Positions 42,034 to 50,186 of a stretch of 64,000 nt of DNA are shown here, piece after piece. Under the pieces are notes generated by a model. The model did no database searches and was not told where the DNA came from. It worked only from the letters and a program-made list of their open reading frames with translations. Made by a program: the position numbers and the translations under genes. Source of the DNA: Lutispora sp003527145 (lineage in GTDB: Bacteria; Bacillota; Clostridia; Lutisporales; Lutisporaceae); the NCBI GenBank assembly GCA_029983695.1, contig JASBZB010000003.1:124001-188000 (forward strand), in the 5' to 3' direction. The first letter of the stretch is position 1. Every line of letters starts with the position of its first letter.

Positions 42034-43485
42034 ATGGAGAAGTTTTTAAAGGAAGGGTTGACCTTTGATGATGTACTGTTAATTCCTGCAAAATCGGAGA
42101 TTCTTCCGAAAGAAACAGATGTATCCACTATGCTGACTAAAAAAATCAAACTCAATATTCCCATAATGTCCGCCGGCATGGATACGGTTACAGAAGCAAG
42201 GCTTGCAATAGCCATAGCAAGAGAGGGCGGTATAGGGATTATCCATAAGAATATGTCCATAGAAAGCCAGGCCATGGAGGCTGACAAGGTAAAAAGATCA
42301 GAGCATGGAGTCATAGTAGATCCATTTCATCTGTCGCCAGATCACATAATATCCGATGCTATGGAGCTTATGGAAAGATATAGGATCTCCGGAGTGCCCA
42401 TTGTGGATGAAAGGGGCAAATTGGTAGGAATCCTTACCAATAGGGACCTGCGGTTTGAGACAGATATGTCAAGGCCCATACATGAAGTGATGACGAAGGA
42501 GAACCTTATAACGGCTCCTGTTGGAACTGATCTGATCCAGGCAGAAAATATTTTGAAAAGACATAAAATCGAAAAACTTCCCTTGGTGGATGATAACGGC
42601 TATCTGAAAGGACTAATCACGATAAAGGATATCGAGAAGGCGATCCAATTTCCCAGCTCTGCAAAGGATAAGGGAGGACGGCTTCTGGTAGGGGCAGCCG
42701 TAGGAGTCACCCCCGACATGATGGAAAGGGTCAAGGCCTTGGTTGAAGCCAAGGTTGATGTGATTGTAGTGGATACTGCCCACGGTCATTCAAAGGGTGT
42801 AGTTGAGGCAGTGAAGAAGATAAAGGTAAATTATCCTGATATTCAGGTCATAGCGGGAAATGTGGCTACGGCAGAGGCAACGAGAGAGCTTATCGAAGCC
42901 GGAGCAGATGCCATAAAAGTAGGAATAGGACCTGGCTCCATATGCACCACCAGAGTTGTTACAGGCATAGGCGTTCCTCAGATAACGGCAGTATATGATT
43001 GTGCCAAGGAAGCCGATAAATACGGAATACCGGTGATTGCAGACGGAGGCGTCAAATACAGCGGAGATATTACAAAGGCAGTAGCTGCAGGTGCGAGAGT
43101 CATAATGGTGGGCAGCTTGTTTGCAGGCACCGAAGAAAGCCCCGGAGAGAAGGAAATATACCAGGGAAGAAGCTTCAAGGTATACAGAGGCATGGGCTCT
43201 TTAGCGGCAATGGCATGCGGCAGCAAGGACAGGTATTTTCAGGAGGACGCCAAGAAATTGGTACCTGAAGGAGTAGAAGGCAGAGTACCGTTCAAGGGAG
43301 CTTTGGCTGATACTATATATCAATTGGTGGGCGGGCTCCGCTCCGGCATGGGCTACTGCGGAACAGCCACGATAGAAGACCTGAGGAAAAACGGACAGTT
43401 TATTAGGGTAACCGCTGCAGGACTTAGAGAAAGCCATCCTCATGATGTCCAGATAACAAAAGAAGCACCGAATTATAGTCTATAA
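42034..43485 (+). CDS. guaB: Inosine-5'-monophosphate dehydrogenase GuaB
   Basis: 483 residues. It oxidises IMP to XMP with NAD, the committed step to GMP. The TIM barrel is interrupted by two CBS domains (residues about 95-205: VIVDPFHLSPDHIISDAMEL, NLITAPVGTDLIQAENILKRH). The catalytic loop GPGSICTTRVVTG holds the active Cys, and the flap has GSLAAMACGSKDRYFQ. Start follows GAGGAGTG. No purine riboswitch is seen in the 81-base gap after larC. guaA follows after a repeat-filled spacer. Confidence 0.97.
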   Translation: MEKFLKEGLTFDDVLLIPAKSEILPKETDVSTMLTKKIKLNIPIMSAGMDTVTEARLAIAIAREGGIGIIHKNMSIESQAMEADKVKRSEHGVIVDPFHLSPDHIISDAMELMERYRISGVPIVDERGKLVGILTNRDLRFETDMSRPIHEVMTKENLITAPVGTDLIQAENILKRHKIEKLPLVDDNGYLKGLITIKDIEKAIQFPSSAKDKGGRLLVGAAVGVTPDMMERVKALVEAKVDVIVVDTAHGHSKGVVEAVKKIKVNYPDIQVIAGNVATAEATRELIEAGADAIKVGIGPGSICTTRVVTGIGVPQITAVYDCAKEADKYGIPVIADGGVKYSGDITKAVAAGARVIMVGSLFAGTEESPGEKEIYQGRSFKVYRGMGSLAAMACGSKDRYFQEDAKKLVPEGVEGRVPFKGALADTIYQLVGGLRSGMGYCGTATIEDLRKNGQFIRVTAAGLRESHPHDVQITKEAPNYSL

Positions 43486-43499
43486 TAGCAAGCTTGGGG

Positions 43500-43665
43500 T
43501 AGTGATTTTAGGTCAGTCACTAGTCTCTGGCCTCTGGCATCAGGGTATTCCTATAGGGTATTATTCAGTGCCTTTCAGTGGTTTCAAAAAAACCCCAGAG
43601 CCATACTCAAAGCTAGCGGCTAGTGGCTAGTGGCTGGCGACTGACCACCAAGGAATACCCCATAG
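43500..43665. repeat. Intergenic repeat element, copy 4 (between guaB and guaA)
   Basis: The left part has GTCAGTCACTAG, TCTGGCCTCTGGCATCAGGG and GGGTATTCCTATAGGG. The middle has CAGTGCCTTTCAGTGGTTTC. The right part is GCTAGCGGCTAGTGGCTAG, GACTGACCACCAAGGAATACCCCATAG. The left and right ends are rough inverted copies (GTCAGTC/GACTGAC; GGGTATTCC/GGAATACCC). The right end equals the sequence before the mogA ribosome site (AAGGAATACCCCATAGAAAA). Confidence 0.7.
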
Positions 43666-43684
43666 AAAAAAAGGAGCGTGAAAT

Positions 43685-45214
43685 ATGGATAGAGAATTGG
43701 TTTTGATATTGGATTTCGGCGGGCAATATAATCAGCTTATAGCCAGAAGAGTAAGAGAAAACAATGTCTACTGCGAAGTAGTGCCCTATGATATATCCGT
43801 TGAAGAAATAAAAAGCAAAAATCCCAAAGGCATAATATTTACCGGAGGGCCTGCCAGCGTCTATGAAGAAGATTCACCTAAATGTGATCGGGAGATACTC
43901 AAAATGGGGATTCCCATATTGGGAATATGCTATGGAATGCAGCTCATGTCCCATCTTTTGGGAGGCAAAGTAGGCAGGGCTGGAAAAAGAGAGTACGGGA
44001 AAACCTCTGTAAAGCTTGATGAAAGCAAGCTCTTTAAGGGTATATCGGGAGAAAATATATGCTGGATGAGCCATACCTGCTTTGTAGATGCACCGCCTTC
44101 AGGCTTTAAGGTCATAGCCAATACAGGCACCTGCCCGGCGGCAGCTATGGTTGATGAAGACAGGAAGATGTACGGAGTGCAGTTTCATCCGGAGGTTGAG
44201 CATACAGAGCATGGCAAGGAAATGCTCAGGAATTTTCTTTTTGATATATGCGGACTTAAAGGCACGTGGACTACAGGAAGCTTCATAGAGGAAGCGGTTG
44301 CTCACATAAAAAAGACTGTGGGCGATAAAAAAGTGATTTGCGCTTTAAGCGGCGGAGTGGATTCCTCGGTAGCGGCAGTCCTGGTGCATAAAGCCATAGG
44401 AAATCAGCTTACCTGCATATTTGTTGATCACGGTCTTATGAGAAAAGATGAAGGTGATCAGGTTGAATCGGTTTTTAGAAAACAGTTTGATATGAACCTC
44501 ATAAGGATCAATGCACAGGATAGATTCTTGGGCAAGCTGGCCGGAGTTACGGATCCCGAGAAAAAGAGAAAGATTATAGGCGAGGAATTTATAAGAGTCT
44601 TTGAGGAAGAAGCAAAAAAGCTTGGCAAAATTGACTTCCTTGTCCAGGGAACGATTTATCCGGATGTCATAGAGAGCGGCACCAAGACAGCAGCCGTCAT
44701 AAAATCTCATCACAATGTAGGCGGGCTTCCCGAAGATATGGAGTTTAAGCTTATCGAACCATTGAGACAGCTTTTCAAGGATGAAGTGAGGCTTGTAGGT
44801 ATAGGCTTAGGAATACCGGAGGATCTGGTATGGAGACAGCCCTTCCCCGGCCCCGGGCTTGGTATAAGGGTACTGGGAGAGATCACTGGCGAAAAGCTTC
44901 ATATAGTGAGAGAATCCGATGCGATTCTGCGGGAAGAGATAAAGAATGCAAACCTTCACAGGAGCATATGGCAATATTTCACAATGCTTCCCAACATAAG
45001 AAGCGTAGGAGTCATGGGAGATGAAAGGACCTACAGCCACACTGTGGCGATAAGGGCCGTGACCAGCAATGATGCCATGACTGCCGATTGGGCAAGGATA
45101 CCCTATGAAGTATTGGAGAAGATATCCTCCAGAATTGTAAACGAAGTTGAGCATGTAAACAGGGTGGTATATGACATAACAAGCAAGCCGCCGGCAACTA
45201 TCGAGTGGGAATAG
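43685..45214 (+). CDS. guaA: GMP synthase (glutamine-hydrolysing) GuaA
   Basis: 509 residues. N-terminal class I glutamine amidotransferase with ILGICYGMQL nucleophile region and QFHPEVEHTEHG His/Glu; ATP pyrophosphatase with ALSGGVDSSVAAVLV; C-terminal dimerisation domain ending KPPATIEWE. It converts XMP to GMP. AAGGAGCG precedes the ATG. It ends before a strong bidirectional hairpin. Confidence 0.98.
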   Translation: MDRELVLILDFGGQYNQLIARRVRENNVYCEVVPYDISVEEIKSKNPKGIIFTGGPASVYEEDSPKCDREILKMGIPILGICYGMQLMSHLLGGKVGRAGKREYGKTSVKLDESKLFKGISGENICWMSHTCFVDAPPSGFKVIANTGTCPAAAMVDEDRKMYGVQFHPEVEHTEHGKEMLRNFLFDICGLKGTWTTGSFIEEAVAHIKKTVGDKKVICALSGGVDSSVAAVLVHKAIGNQLTCIFVDHGLMRKDEGDQVESVFRKQFDMNLIRINAQDRFLGKLAGVTDPEKKRKIIGEEFIRVFEEEAKKLGKIDFLVQGTIYPDVIESGTKTAAVIKSHHNVGGLPEDMEFKLIEPLRQLFKDEVRLVGIGLGIPEDLVWRQPFPGPGLGIRVLGEITGEKLHIVRESDAILREEIKNANLHRSIWQYFTMLPNIRSVGVMGDERTYSHTVAIRAVTSNDAMTADWARIPYEVLEKISSRIVNEVEHVNRVVYDITSKPPATIEWE

Positions 45215-45271
45215 TCCATGAGATGAAGGAAAGCTCGGCGTATGCTCTCTTGTATTTCTGATATATAACAA

Positions 45272-45303
45272 AAGCGGAATCCCGGAGTGGGATTCCGCTT
45301 ATT
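45272..45303. terminator. Bidirectional terminator between guaA and fic
   Basis: 12-bp perfect stem AAGCGGAATCCC / GGGATTCCGCTT with a GGAGT loop, A-rich on one side and T-rich on the other. It serves guaA on the plus strand and the Fic gene on the minus strand. Confidence 0.9.
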
Positions 45304-45308
45304 TCTAT

Positions 45309-46058
45309 TTAAGGCAGCTTAGGGAACTGGATATGCAGCAAACGCATGATGTCCTTTTCCGACTCAAGAACACGTTCAGCAATAAAGTCAGTAAACGGCC
45401 GGTCGTCTTTGTGAGCTCGCTCCAGCAGGCTTATATACTCCTGCCGCAAAACCGGAGGAATGACAGCCAGCATGTAGCCCTCCTGAATGAGAGACGTATT
45501 CATAAGCAGCCTGGAAATTCGGCCGTTGCCATCGATAAAAGGGTGAATGAATACAAAACGCTTATGCAGCTGGGCCGCAAATTCCACCGGATGATATTTG
45601 TCACGGTCAGAGGCCACCCACTGGAACAATTTATTCATTTCTGCTTCTATTAGGCCTACTTTACACACTGCATATTTTGAACCGGTGATTATTACCGGCT
45701 CGGTGCTATACTGGCCAGCTCTATCAGGGTCAATATCTTTATAGAACATCCGATGCATTGTAAGAACGTCAGTCTCGGTAATCCGGTGGCTGCCTAGCAG
45801 TGTAAACATGAAATCATAAGCCTGGGCATGGCCAAGTGCCTCGAAGGTGTCACGAAGCGGTTTCCCTCCAACCGTCAATCCGTCTTCTAGGAGCACCTTT
45901 GTTTCGCTTTCCGTAAGGGTATTCCCCTCTATGGCATTGCTCGACCAGGTGAGGCCAATACGGTAGTAACCCTTTATTTCATTCAGCAAATGGCCTTCAA
46001 AAGGACGTAACTCATCAATAGCTTTCTTATAGCGGTCGATTTTTTCAATTAACTTCAT
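45309..46058 (-). CDS. Fic-family AMP-transferase-like protein
   Basis: 249 residues. The Fic motif is HPFIDGNGRISR, with the catalytic His and full anion-binding loop, so the active site is intact. An inhibitory motif of the S/TxxxE(G/N) type is seen near residue 35 (SNAIEGN), placing it in the class with an N-terminal internal inhibitor helix. Fic proteins attach AMP or other nucleotides to target proteins. It is preceded by a small XRE regulator on the same strand after 17 bases. The target is unknown. Confidence 0.9.
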   Translation of the reverse strand: MKLIEKIDRYKKAIDELRPFEGHLLNEIKGYYRIGLTWSSNAIEGNTLTESETKVLLEDGLTVGGKPLRDTFEALGHAQAYDFMFTLLGSHRITETDVLTMHRMFYKDIDPDRAGQYSTEPVIITGSKYAVCKVGLIEAEMNKLFQWVASDRDKYHPVEFAAQLHKRFVFIHPFIDGNGRISRLLMNTSLIQEGYMLAVIPPVLRQEYISLLERAHKDDRPFTDFIAERVLESEKDIMRLLHIQFPKLP

Positions 46059-46075
46059 ACAAGATCCTCCATCGA

Positions 46076-46291
46076 TTAATATTCCACCTTTTCGCCATTT
46101 GGCAATTCAAAGGCACCTATATATTTGCAGCCTGAAGCTTCGGCAATTTTCTTTAATTCATCAACGGTGAAACTTTGCCGTTTCATTTTCTGACTGAAGG
46201 CCTGCGGACTTTTTCCGGATAGCCTGCCAAGTTCTGAGACACTTATACCAAGCTTGACGCATAGAATTTTCAACTGTTCAGACACTGACAT
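46076..46291 (-). CDS. Small XRE-type HTH regulator
   Basis: 71 residues from the ATG at 46291, preceded by AAGGAG. HTH: LKILCVKLGISVSELGRLSGKSPQAFSQKMKR. The C-terminal part SFTVDELKKIAEASGCKY is typical of small cryptic Cro/CI-type proteins. It is first in a two-gene operon with fic and probably controls it. Two TTAACGTT boxes overlap the promoter region. Confidence 0.85.
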   Translation of the reverse strand: MSVSEQLKILCVKLGISVSELGRLSGKSPQAFSQKMKRQSFTVDELKKIAEASGCKYIGAFELPNGEKVEY

Positions 46292-46316
46292 ATTGACCAC
46301 TCCTTCCAATATCCTT

Positions 46317-46375
46317 ATTATAAACGAAAATATTTAATAAATCAACGTTAATAGCTATCCTTTATTGAGAAACGT
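46317..46375 (-). promoter_or_regulatory. Promoter of the XRE-fic pair with tandem TTAACGTT boxes
   Basis: On the minus strand: TTGATT (46345-46340), 17-base spacer, TATAAT (46322-46317). TTAACGTT occurs twice in the same orientation, once overlapping the -35 box and once about 27 bases further upstream. These may be binding sites for the XRE protein. Confidence 0.6.
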
Positions 46376-46432
46376 TAAAAAGCTCATTGACTGCATAAAT
46401 TAGTCCGCTTTATTCGCAAGCACTTCTTGACT

Positions 46433-46449
46433 AATAGGTCTGACCTATT
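46433..46449 (+). promoter_or_regulatory. Palindromic operator before the RHH gene
   Basis: AATAGGTC-T-GACCTATT, a perfect 8-1-8 palindrome, ends five bases before AAAGGAGGTG. It is in the right place for autoregulation by the ribbon-helix-helix protein that follows. Confidence 0.65.
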
Positions 46450-46466
46450 TCAAAGGAGGTGCTAAT

Positions 46467-46643
46467 CTGAAAGTAGGGAAAAGAGGTCCCAAAACGGACA
46501 ATCCCAAAACATACAAAATTACTGTTAAGCTGGACCAGGAATCTAAAGATATTATTGATAGTTACAGCAAACAAGAAGATGTTTCTGTTTCAGAATCAGT
46601 ACGGCGTGGGATTAAGAAGTTGAAAGGTGGTCTAAAAAAATGA
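46467..46643 (+). CDS. Ribbon-helix-helix (CopG/Arc-like) small protein with CTG start
   Basis: 58 residues: KVGKRGPKTDNPKTYKITVKL followed by DIIDSYSKQEDVSVSESVRRGIKKL. The basic N-terminus, the beta strand KITVKL and the 'SESVRRGIKKL' helix fit a CopG/Arc-like DNA binder. No ATG, GTG or TTG is available; CTG at 46467 stands six bases after AAAGGAGGTG. A palindrome lies upstream. It is the first of three short co-oriented ORFs. Confidence 0.6.
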   Translation: MKVGKRGPKTDNPKTYKITVKLDQESKDIIDSYSKQEDVSVSESVRRGIKKLKGGLKK

Positions 46644-46656
46644 AAGGAAGGCGTTT

Positions 46657-46779
46657 ATAAGTAACGAGAAAATTTTATTTGATTTTAGTTTAACTGCCGA
46701 GCATGAAACAGAAGGTATTCATCATCAGCGCTTAAAAGATTGTGTATGGCTGCTCAACGATTTGGAGGTGCCAGTATGA
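46657..46779 (+). CDS. Short ORF coupled to DUF6809-like gene
   Basis: The frame ISNEKILFDFSLTAEHETEG ... LKDCVWLLNDLEVPV ends with TGA overlapping the ATG of the next gene (ATGA). There is no standard start; ATA at 46657 follows AAAGGAAGG, or the frame is a remnant. The overlap suggests translational coupling. I do not recognise the protein. Confidence 0.4.
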   Translation: MSNEKILFDFSLTAEHETEGIHHQRLKDCVWLLNDLEVPV

Positions 46780-47099
46780 GCTATATCTCCGAAATTTTTG
46801 ATAGGACGAATATTCAACACATCCGAGAATTTCTGTTGTATGGAGTTGAATGTGCAGAAATCAGCGATAAGTCTTACAAGCAGAGGATTGATGAATCAAG
46901 TAAGACTGCTATTGAAATGATACAGGCAAAATTTCCTGATATGGCTGAACATGAAAAAATAACGGCTGAAGTTTATAGCTATGCCAGTAGGGTTGAAGAT
47001 GTCTATATGGAAATTGGCTTGCAATGTGGGATAACGTTAGCTATGCAATTATTTCGTCTCTTTAGGGGCGGCAAAGATGGCAATGGCGTATTAGCTTGA
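46776..47099 (+). CDS. DUF6809-like small helical protein
   Basis: 107 residues from ATG 46776 (GGAGGTG upstream). All-helical: IFDRTNIQHIREFLLYGVECAE, SSKTAIEMIQAKFPDM, YASRVEDVYMEIGLQCGITLAMQLFRLF. Similar proteins are frequent in clostridial mobile and accessory regions; function is unknown. It is followed immediately by a run of three hairpins. Confidence 0.55.
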   Translation: MSYISEIFDRTNIQHIREFLLYGVECAEISDKSYKQRIDESSKTAIEMIQAKFPDMAEHEKITAEVYSYASRVEDVYMEIGLQCGITLAMQLFRLFRGGKDGNGVLA

Positions 47100-47104
47100 A
47101 CGAA

Positions 47105-47190
47105 GTGAAAGCCAGCGTCTTTAGGCGCTGGCCGGTAACAGAGGCTTATAGCCTCAGAGCAAACTACCCGTTTTATGGGTAGTTATTGAT
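47105..47190 (+). ncRNA. Three-hairpin structured element
   Basis: Consecutive hairpins: GCCAGCG/CGCTGGC (47111-47132), GAGGC-TTATA-GCCTC (47141-47155) and AACTACCC/GGGTAGTT (47162-47184), with conserved-looking linkers CGGTAACA and AGAGCAA. They start a few bases after the DUF6809 stop. The arrangement could be a structured RNA or the right end of an IS200/IS605-type element whose transposase is lost. It is too elaborate for a simple terminator. Confidence 0.4.
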
Positions 47191-47251
47191 TATAATAGAT
47201 GAAAACACTCACGGCAAGAATGGAAAATAAGCCAGTTTATAAAAGAAATTA

Positions 47252-48700
47252 TTACTTGCTCAAGGCTAGAACCATCTTCAGTAACTCATAGGTGCGCTCG
47301 GTAGAAGAAATACTCAAATGCTCACGAGGTGTGTGGACATCGCCCATATCAGGTCCAATGGAAACACAGTCCAGATTGGGAATACTGTCAGCGAACAGTC
47401 CGCACTCAATACCCGCATGGACGGCATCGACCTTTGCCTGTTTGCCAAACAGCTTCTCATAGGCTGCCAAGATGGTATCTTTGACGACGGAGTTGGGGTT
47501 ATAAGCCCAGCCGGGATAATTGCCGTCAATCTCGGTCTTGCCGCCAGCCAGTTTGACGATGGCAGAAATCTTATCAACAATCCACTCCTTCTGAGGTGTG
47601 ATAGAACTGCGGACCGTATTGGTAAAGGTGAGCTCTTCATCTGTCAGCTTCAGCAGGCCAAAATTGGTGGAGGTCTGCACGAGACCGGGTATATCCATGC
47701 ACATAGTTTGCACACTATCAGGGATAGCAACCAACGCCATATGAACCAGCTCCGTGCTCTTAGCGGTCAGCGCAGAGACAGTCTGCACATCTCCGACAAC
47801 AGCAGTCACGGTCATGTTAGGCTCAGCGGCGGCGTACTCCTTACCGTACTTGGCACCCAATTCCTTGACGGCCGCGCACAGGGCGTCAGCCTTGGCCGCA
47901 TCAACAACGACCTTTGCGTTGGAAGCTGCTGCAATTGCGGTTTCGCGGGAGCCGCCTTCCATAGCTACGATACGGAAGTTCACTTTCTTGACCAGCTCGT
48001 GGAACAAACGTGCCAGCAGCACATTGGAATTGGCGCGGCCCTTGTCGATCTCAACACCAGAGTGGCCACCGGACAGACCCTTAATCCAAATGTCCACGAT
48101 CTTGCCGGTCACATTCTCACGGGCGACGGGCAGCTTACTTCGGGCATTGACACCGCCAGCGCAGCTACACATCAGAATACCCTCAAATTCGGAATCCAAA
48201 TTGATCAGCTTGTGGCCGGTGAGCTGGCTGCAGTCAAAAGCAAATGCGCCCAGCATACCGATCTCTTCATCAGCGGTAATGAGAGCTTCAATAGGTGGAT
48301 GAGGGAGAGTGTTGTCGTCCAGAATAGCCAAAATCATGGCGACAGCAATGCCGTTATCGCCGCCCAGCGTGGTGCCGTTGGTGCGGATCCAATCGCCATC
48401 CACCACGGGTGCGATGCCGTCCTTTTCAAAGTCAAATTCCAAACCGTCCACCTTCTCGCAGACCATGTCGTGATGGCCCTGCAGAATGAGGATATCTGCG
48501 TTTTCATAGCCGGAGCTGCCATTTTTGCGAATGATGACGTTATTGGCATTATCCCGATAGCTCTCCAGACCGCGGTCAGCAGCAAACTTCAGCAGATACT
48601 CAACGATACCATCAGTTTTGCCTGAGCCATGGGGAATGGAGCAGATGTTCTCGAAATACTTGAATACATCCTGGGGTTTATAATTCGCTAATACATCCAT
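47252..48700 (-). CDS. pepD: Aminoacyl-histidine dipeptidase (PepD, M20 family)
   Basis: 482 residues, normal for PepD. Metal ligands: LQGHHDMV, GGDNGIAVAM, ADEEIGMLGAF, INLDSE, and the final VHAGIECGLF/HTPREHLSI region. The N-terminus ANYKPQDVFKYFENICSIPHGS is the family start. It is a cytosolic di-zinc peptidase that cleaves Xaa-His and other dipeptides. Base composition is visibly richer in G+C than in flanking genes. It is downstream of a cytosine-type permease on the same strand (19-base gap) and belongs to the DUF917 island. Confidence 0.94.
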   Translation of the reverse strand: MDVLANYKPQDVFKYFENICSIPHGSGKTDGIVEYLLKFAADRGLESYRDNANNVIIRKNGSSGYENADILILQGHHDMVCEKVDGLEFDFEKDGIAPVVDGDWIRTNGTTLGGDNGIAVAMILAILDDNTLPHPPIEALITADEEIGMLGAFAFDCSQLTGHKLINLDSEFEGILMCSCAGGVNARSKLPVARENVTGKIVDIWIKGLSGGHSGVEIDKGRANSNVLLARLFHELVKKVNFRIVAMEGGSRETAIAAASNAKVVVDAAKADALCAAVKELGAKYGKEYAAAEPNMTVTAVVGDVQTVSALTAKSTELVHMALVAIPDSVQTMCMDIPGLVQTSTNFGLLKLTDEELTFTNTVRSSITPQKEWIVDKISAIVKLAGGKTEIDGNYPGWAYNPNSVVKDTILAAYEKLFGKQAKVDAVHAGIECGLFADSIPNLDCVSIGPDMGDVHTPREHLSISSTERTYELLKMVLALSK

Positions 48701-48719
48701 GATAAGTATCTCCTTTCCA

Positions 48720-50033
48720 TTATTCCACTTTGCTATGCTGCTGGAGCTTCAAAGCATAGATCGGGTTGATCTTCTCATCTTTGATAATGGCAGCCAGGAT
48801 GCAGTACAGCAGCAAAGCAGCAATAATGCCGTTAATGGTGGGGACAAAGAAGGTGGTAAAATAGGTAACCAGGCCGCCCACGACCCAGGAGATGACGCCC
48901 ATCCAGTTGATGCCCTCCATGGGCTTCCACAGTTCAGGCTTGCCCTTACCCATGATCCAGTAGTCAGCAATGGCAACACCGGCAACAGGAGGCACCAGAA
49001 CAGCAATGATATTCAGGAAGACGGAGAACACGTCGGCGATACCAAAGAGAGCCAGCGCAGTGCCGATAGCGCCGCAAACCAACGTCATCGCGGAGCGCTT
49101 GTCGTCCTTCATCTTGAACATGTTGACCACAGCGATACCGGAGGAGTAAGCGTTGCTGGTGTTGGTGGTCCAAGTAGCCAGGATTAGAACCAGCATGCCA
49201 ATGATGGGCAGGCCAAAGTTGGAGAATACAACGCTTAAGTCATAGCTGCCTGCAGACAGGGACAACACAGCACCAATGACCAGTGCGCCGATACCGGCGG
49301 GCAGGACACCCACTACGCAGCCGAGGATGGTGCCCTTGCGGTCCTTATTATAACGGGTATAGTCACCGCAGCAGATGGCACCGGAAGCAAAGCCAGCCAC
49401 GGACAGGGTGATGCCGTAGGTCATACCCAGAAATGCAGGAGGCTCATAGGAGCTGACCACACCGGCTGCACCGTTCATGATGGCACTGATGATGCCCCAG
49501 ATCAGCATGACGAACAGAGCCGGGACAGAGATTTTGTTCAGGATTTCGATCATCTTCACACCGTAGACAGAGGTGATAAACATCAGGCAGCCCCAAATCA
49601 GAGCGGACAGCCACAGCGGGAAGTTTACGTGCAGATAACCGCTCATGATATTACAGAAGGAAGTGGCGCACAGAGCGGTCTGGGAGCCAAACCAACCGGT
49701 CATCGTGATGGCAATAATCAGGGAGACCAAGAGCGAGGAGCCCCTGGAGCCATACGCGCGAGAGATAGCCACGGTGGTAGGCAGGCCTAAGTCGGAACTC
49801 ATCATACCCAGCAGGCACATGTAAGCAACGACAATGCAGTAACCGATGATCATGGCGATCACTGATTGCCTGAAGTTTAGGCCTGAGGAAACTAGGCTCC
49901 CAACCATCAGGGCGGGGATACAGATGACGCTGCCGGCCCAGATGAAGGCGATATTGTACCAGGGTTTGCGCTCACTAGCAGGGACCGGAGTCAGTGTAGT
50001 GGTTTCCATTATGCTGTTTTTCTTTTCTTCCAT
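48720..50033 (-). CDS. NCS1-family permease (cytosine/hydantoin type, CodB-like)
   Basis: 437 residues, about twelve transmembrane helices. NCS1 features: IWAGSVICIPALMVGSLVSSGLNFRQSVIAMIIGY at the start, GWFGSQTALCA, VAGFASGAICCGDYTRYNKDRKGT and WTTNTSNAYSSGIAV. The family imports cytosine, hydantoins, purines or related rings. With two DUF917 proteins and a PucR regulator beside it, a ring-amide or hydantoin substrate is plausible. It precedes pepD and follows the DUF917 gene. Confidence 0.85.
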   Translation of the reverse strand: MEEKKNSIMETTTLTPVPASERKPWYNIAFIWAGSVICIPALMVGSLVSSGLNFRQSVIAMIIGYCIVVAYMCLLGMMSSDLGLPTTVAISRAYGSRGSSLLVSLIIAITMTGWFGSQTALCATSFCNIMSGYLHVNFPLWLSALIWGCLMFITSVYGVKMIEILNKISVPALFVMLIWGIISAIMNGAAGVVSSYEPPAFLGMTYGITLSVAGFASGAICCGDYTRYNKDRKGTILGCVVGVLPAGIGALVIGAVLSLSAGSYDLSVVFSNFGLPIIGMLVLILATWTTNTSNAYSSGIAVVNMFKMKDDKRSAMTLVCGAIGTALALFGIADVFSVFLNIIAVLVPPVAGVAIADYWIMGKGKPELWKPMEGINWMGVISWVVGGLVTYFTTFFVPTINGIIAALLLYCILAAIIKDEKINPIYALKLQQHSKVE

Positions 50034-50186
50034 AAAATAATCTCTCTCTTTCTGGCATTATTATATTATTATGCGGGCAGCTCATGCCGCCCATTTGGCA
50101 CACATGAGGTCTGGCACTTTTGCCAAGATTGAAGAGGGGGGAGGGATATGGAGAGAAGATGCATCCCTCCCCTAATGGCATCGCAA

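Noticed and set aside
47318..48625. Long open frame (435 codons) on the plus strand
   Set aside because: It lies entirely antisense to pepD, whose frame has all M20 metal motifs. The open antisense frame is a by-product of the higher GC content there.
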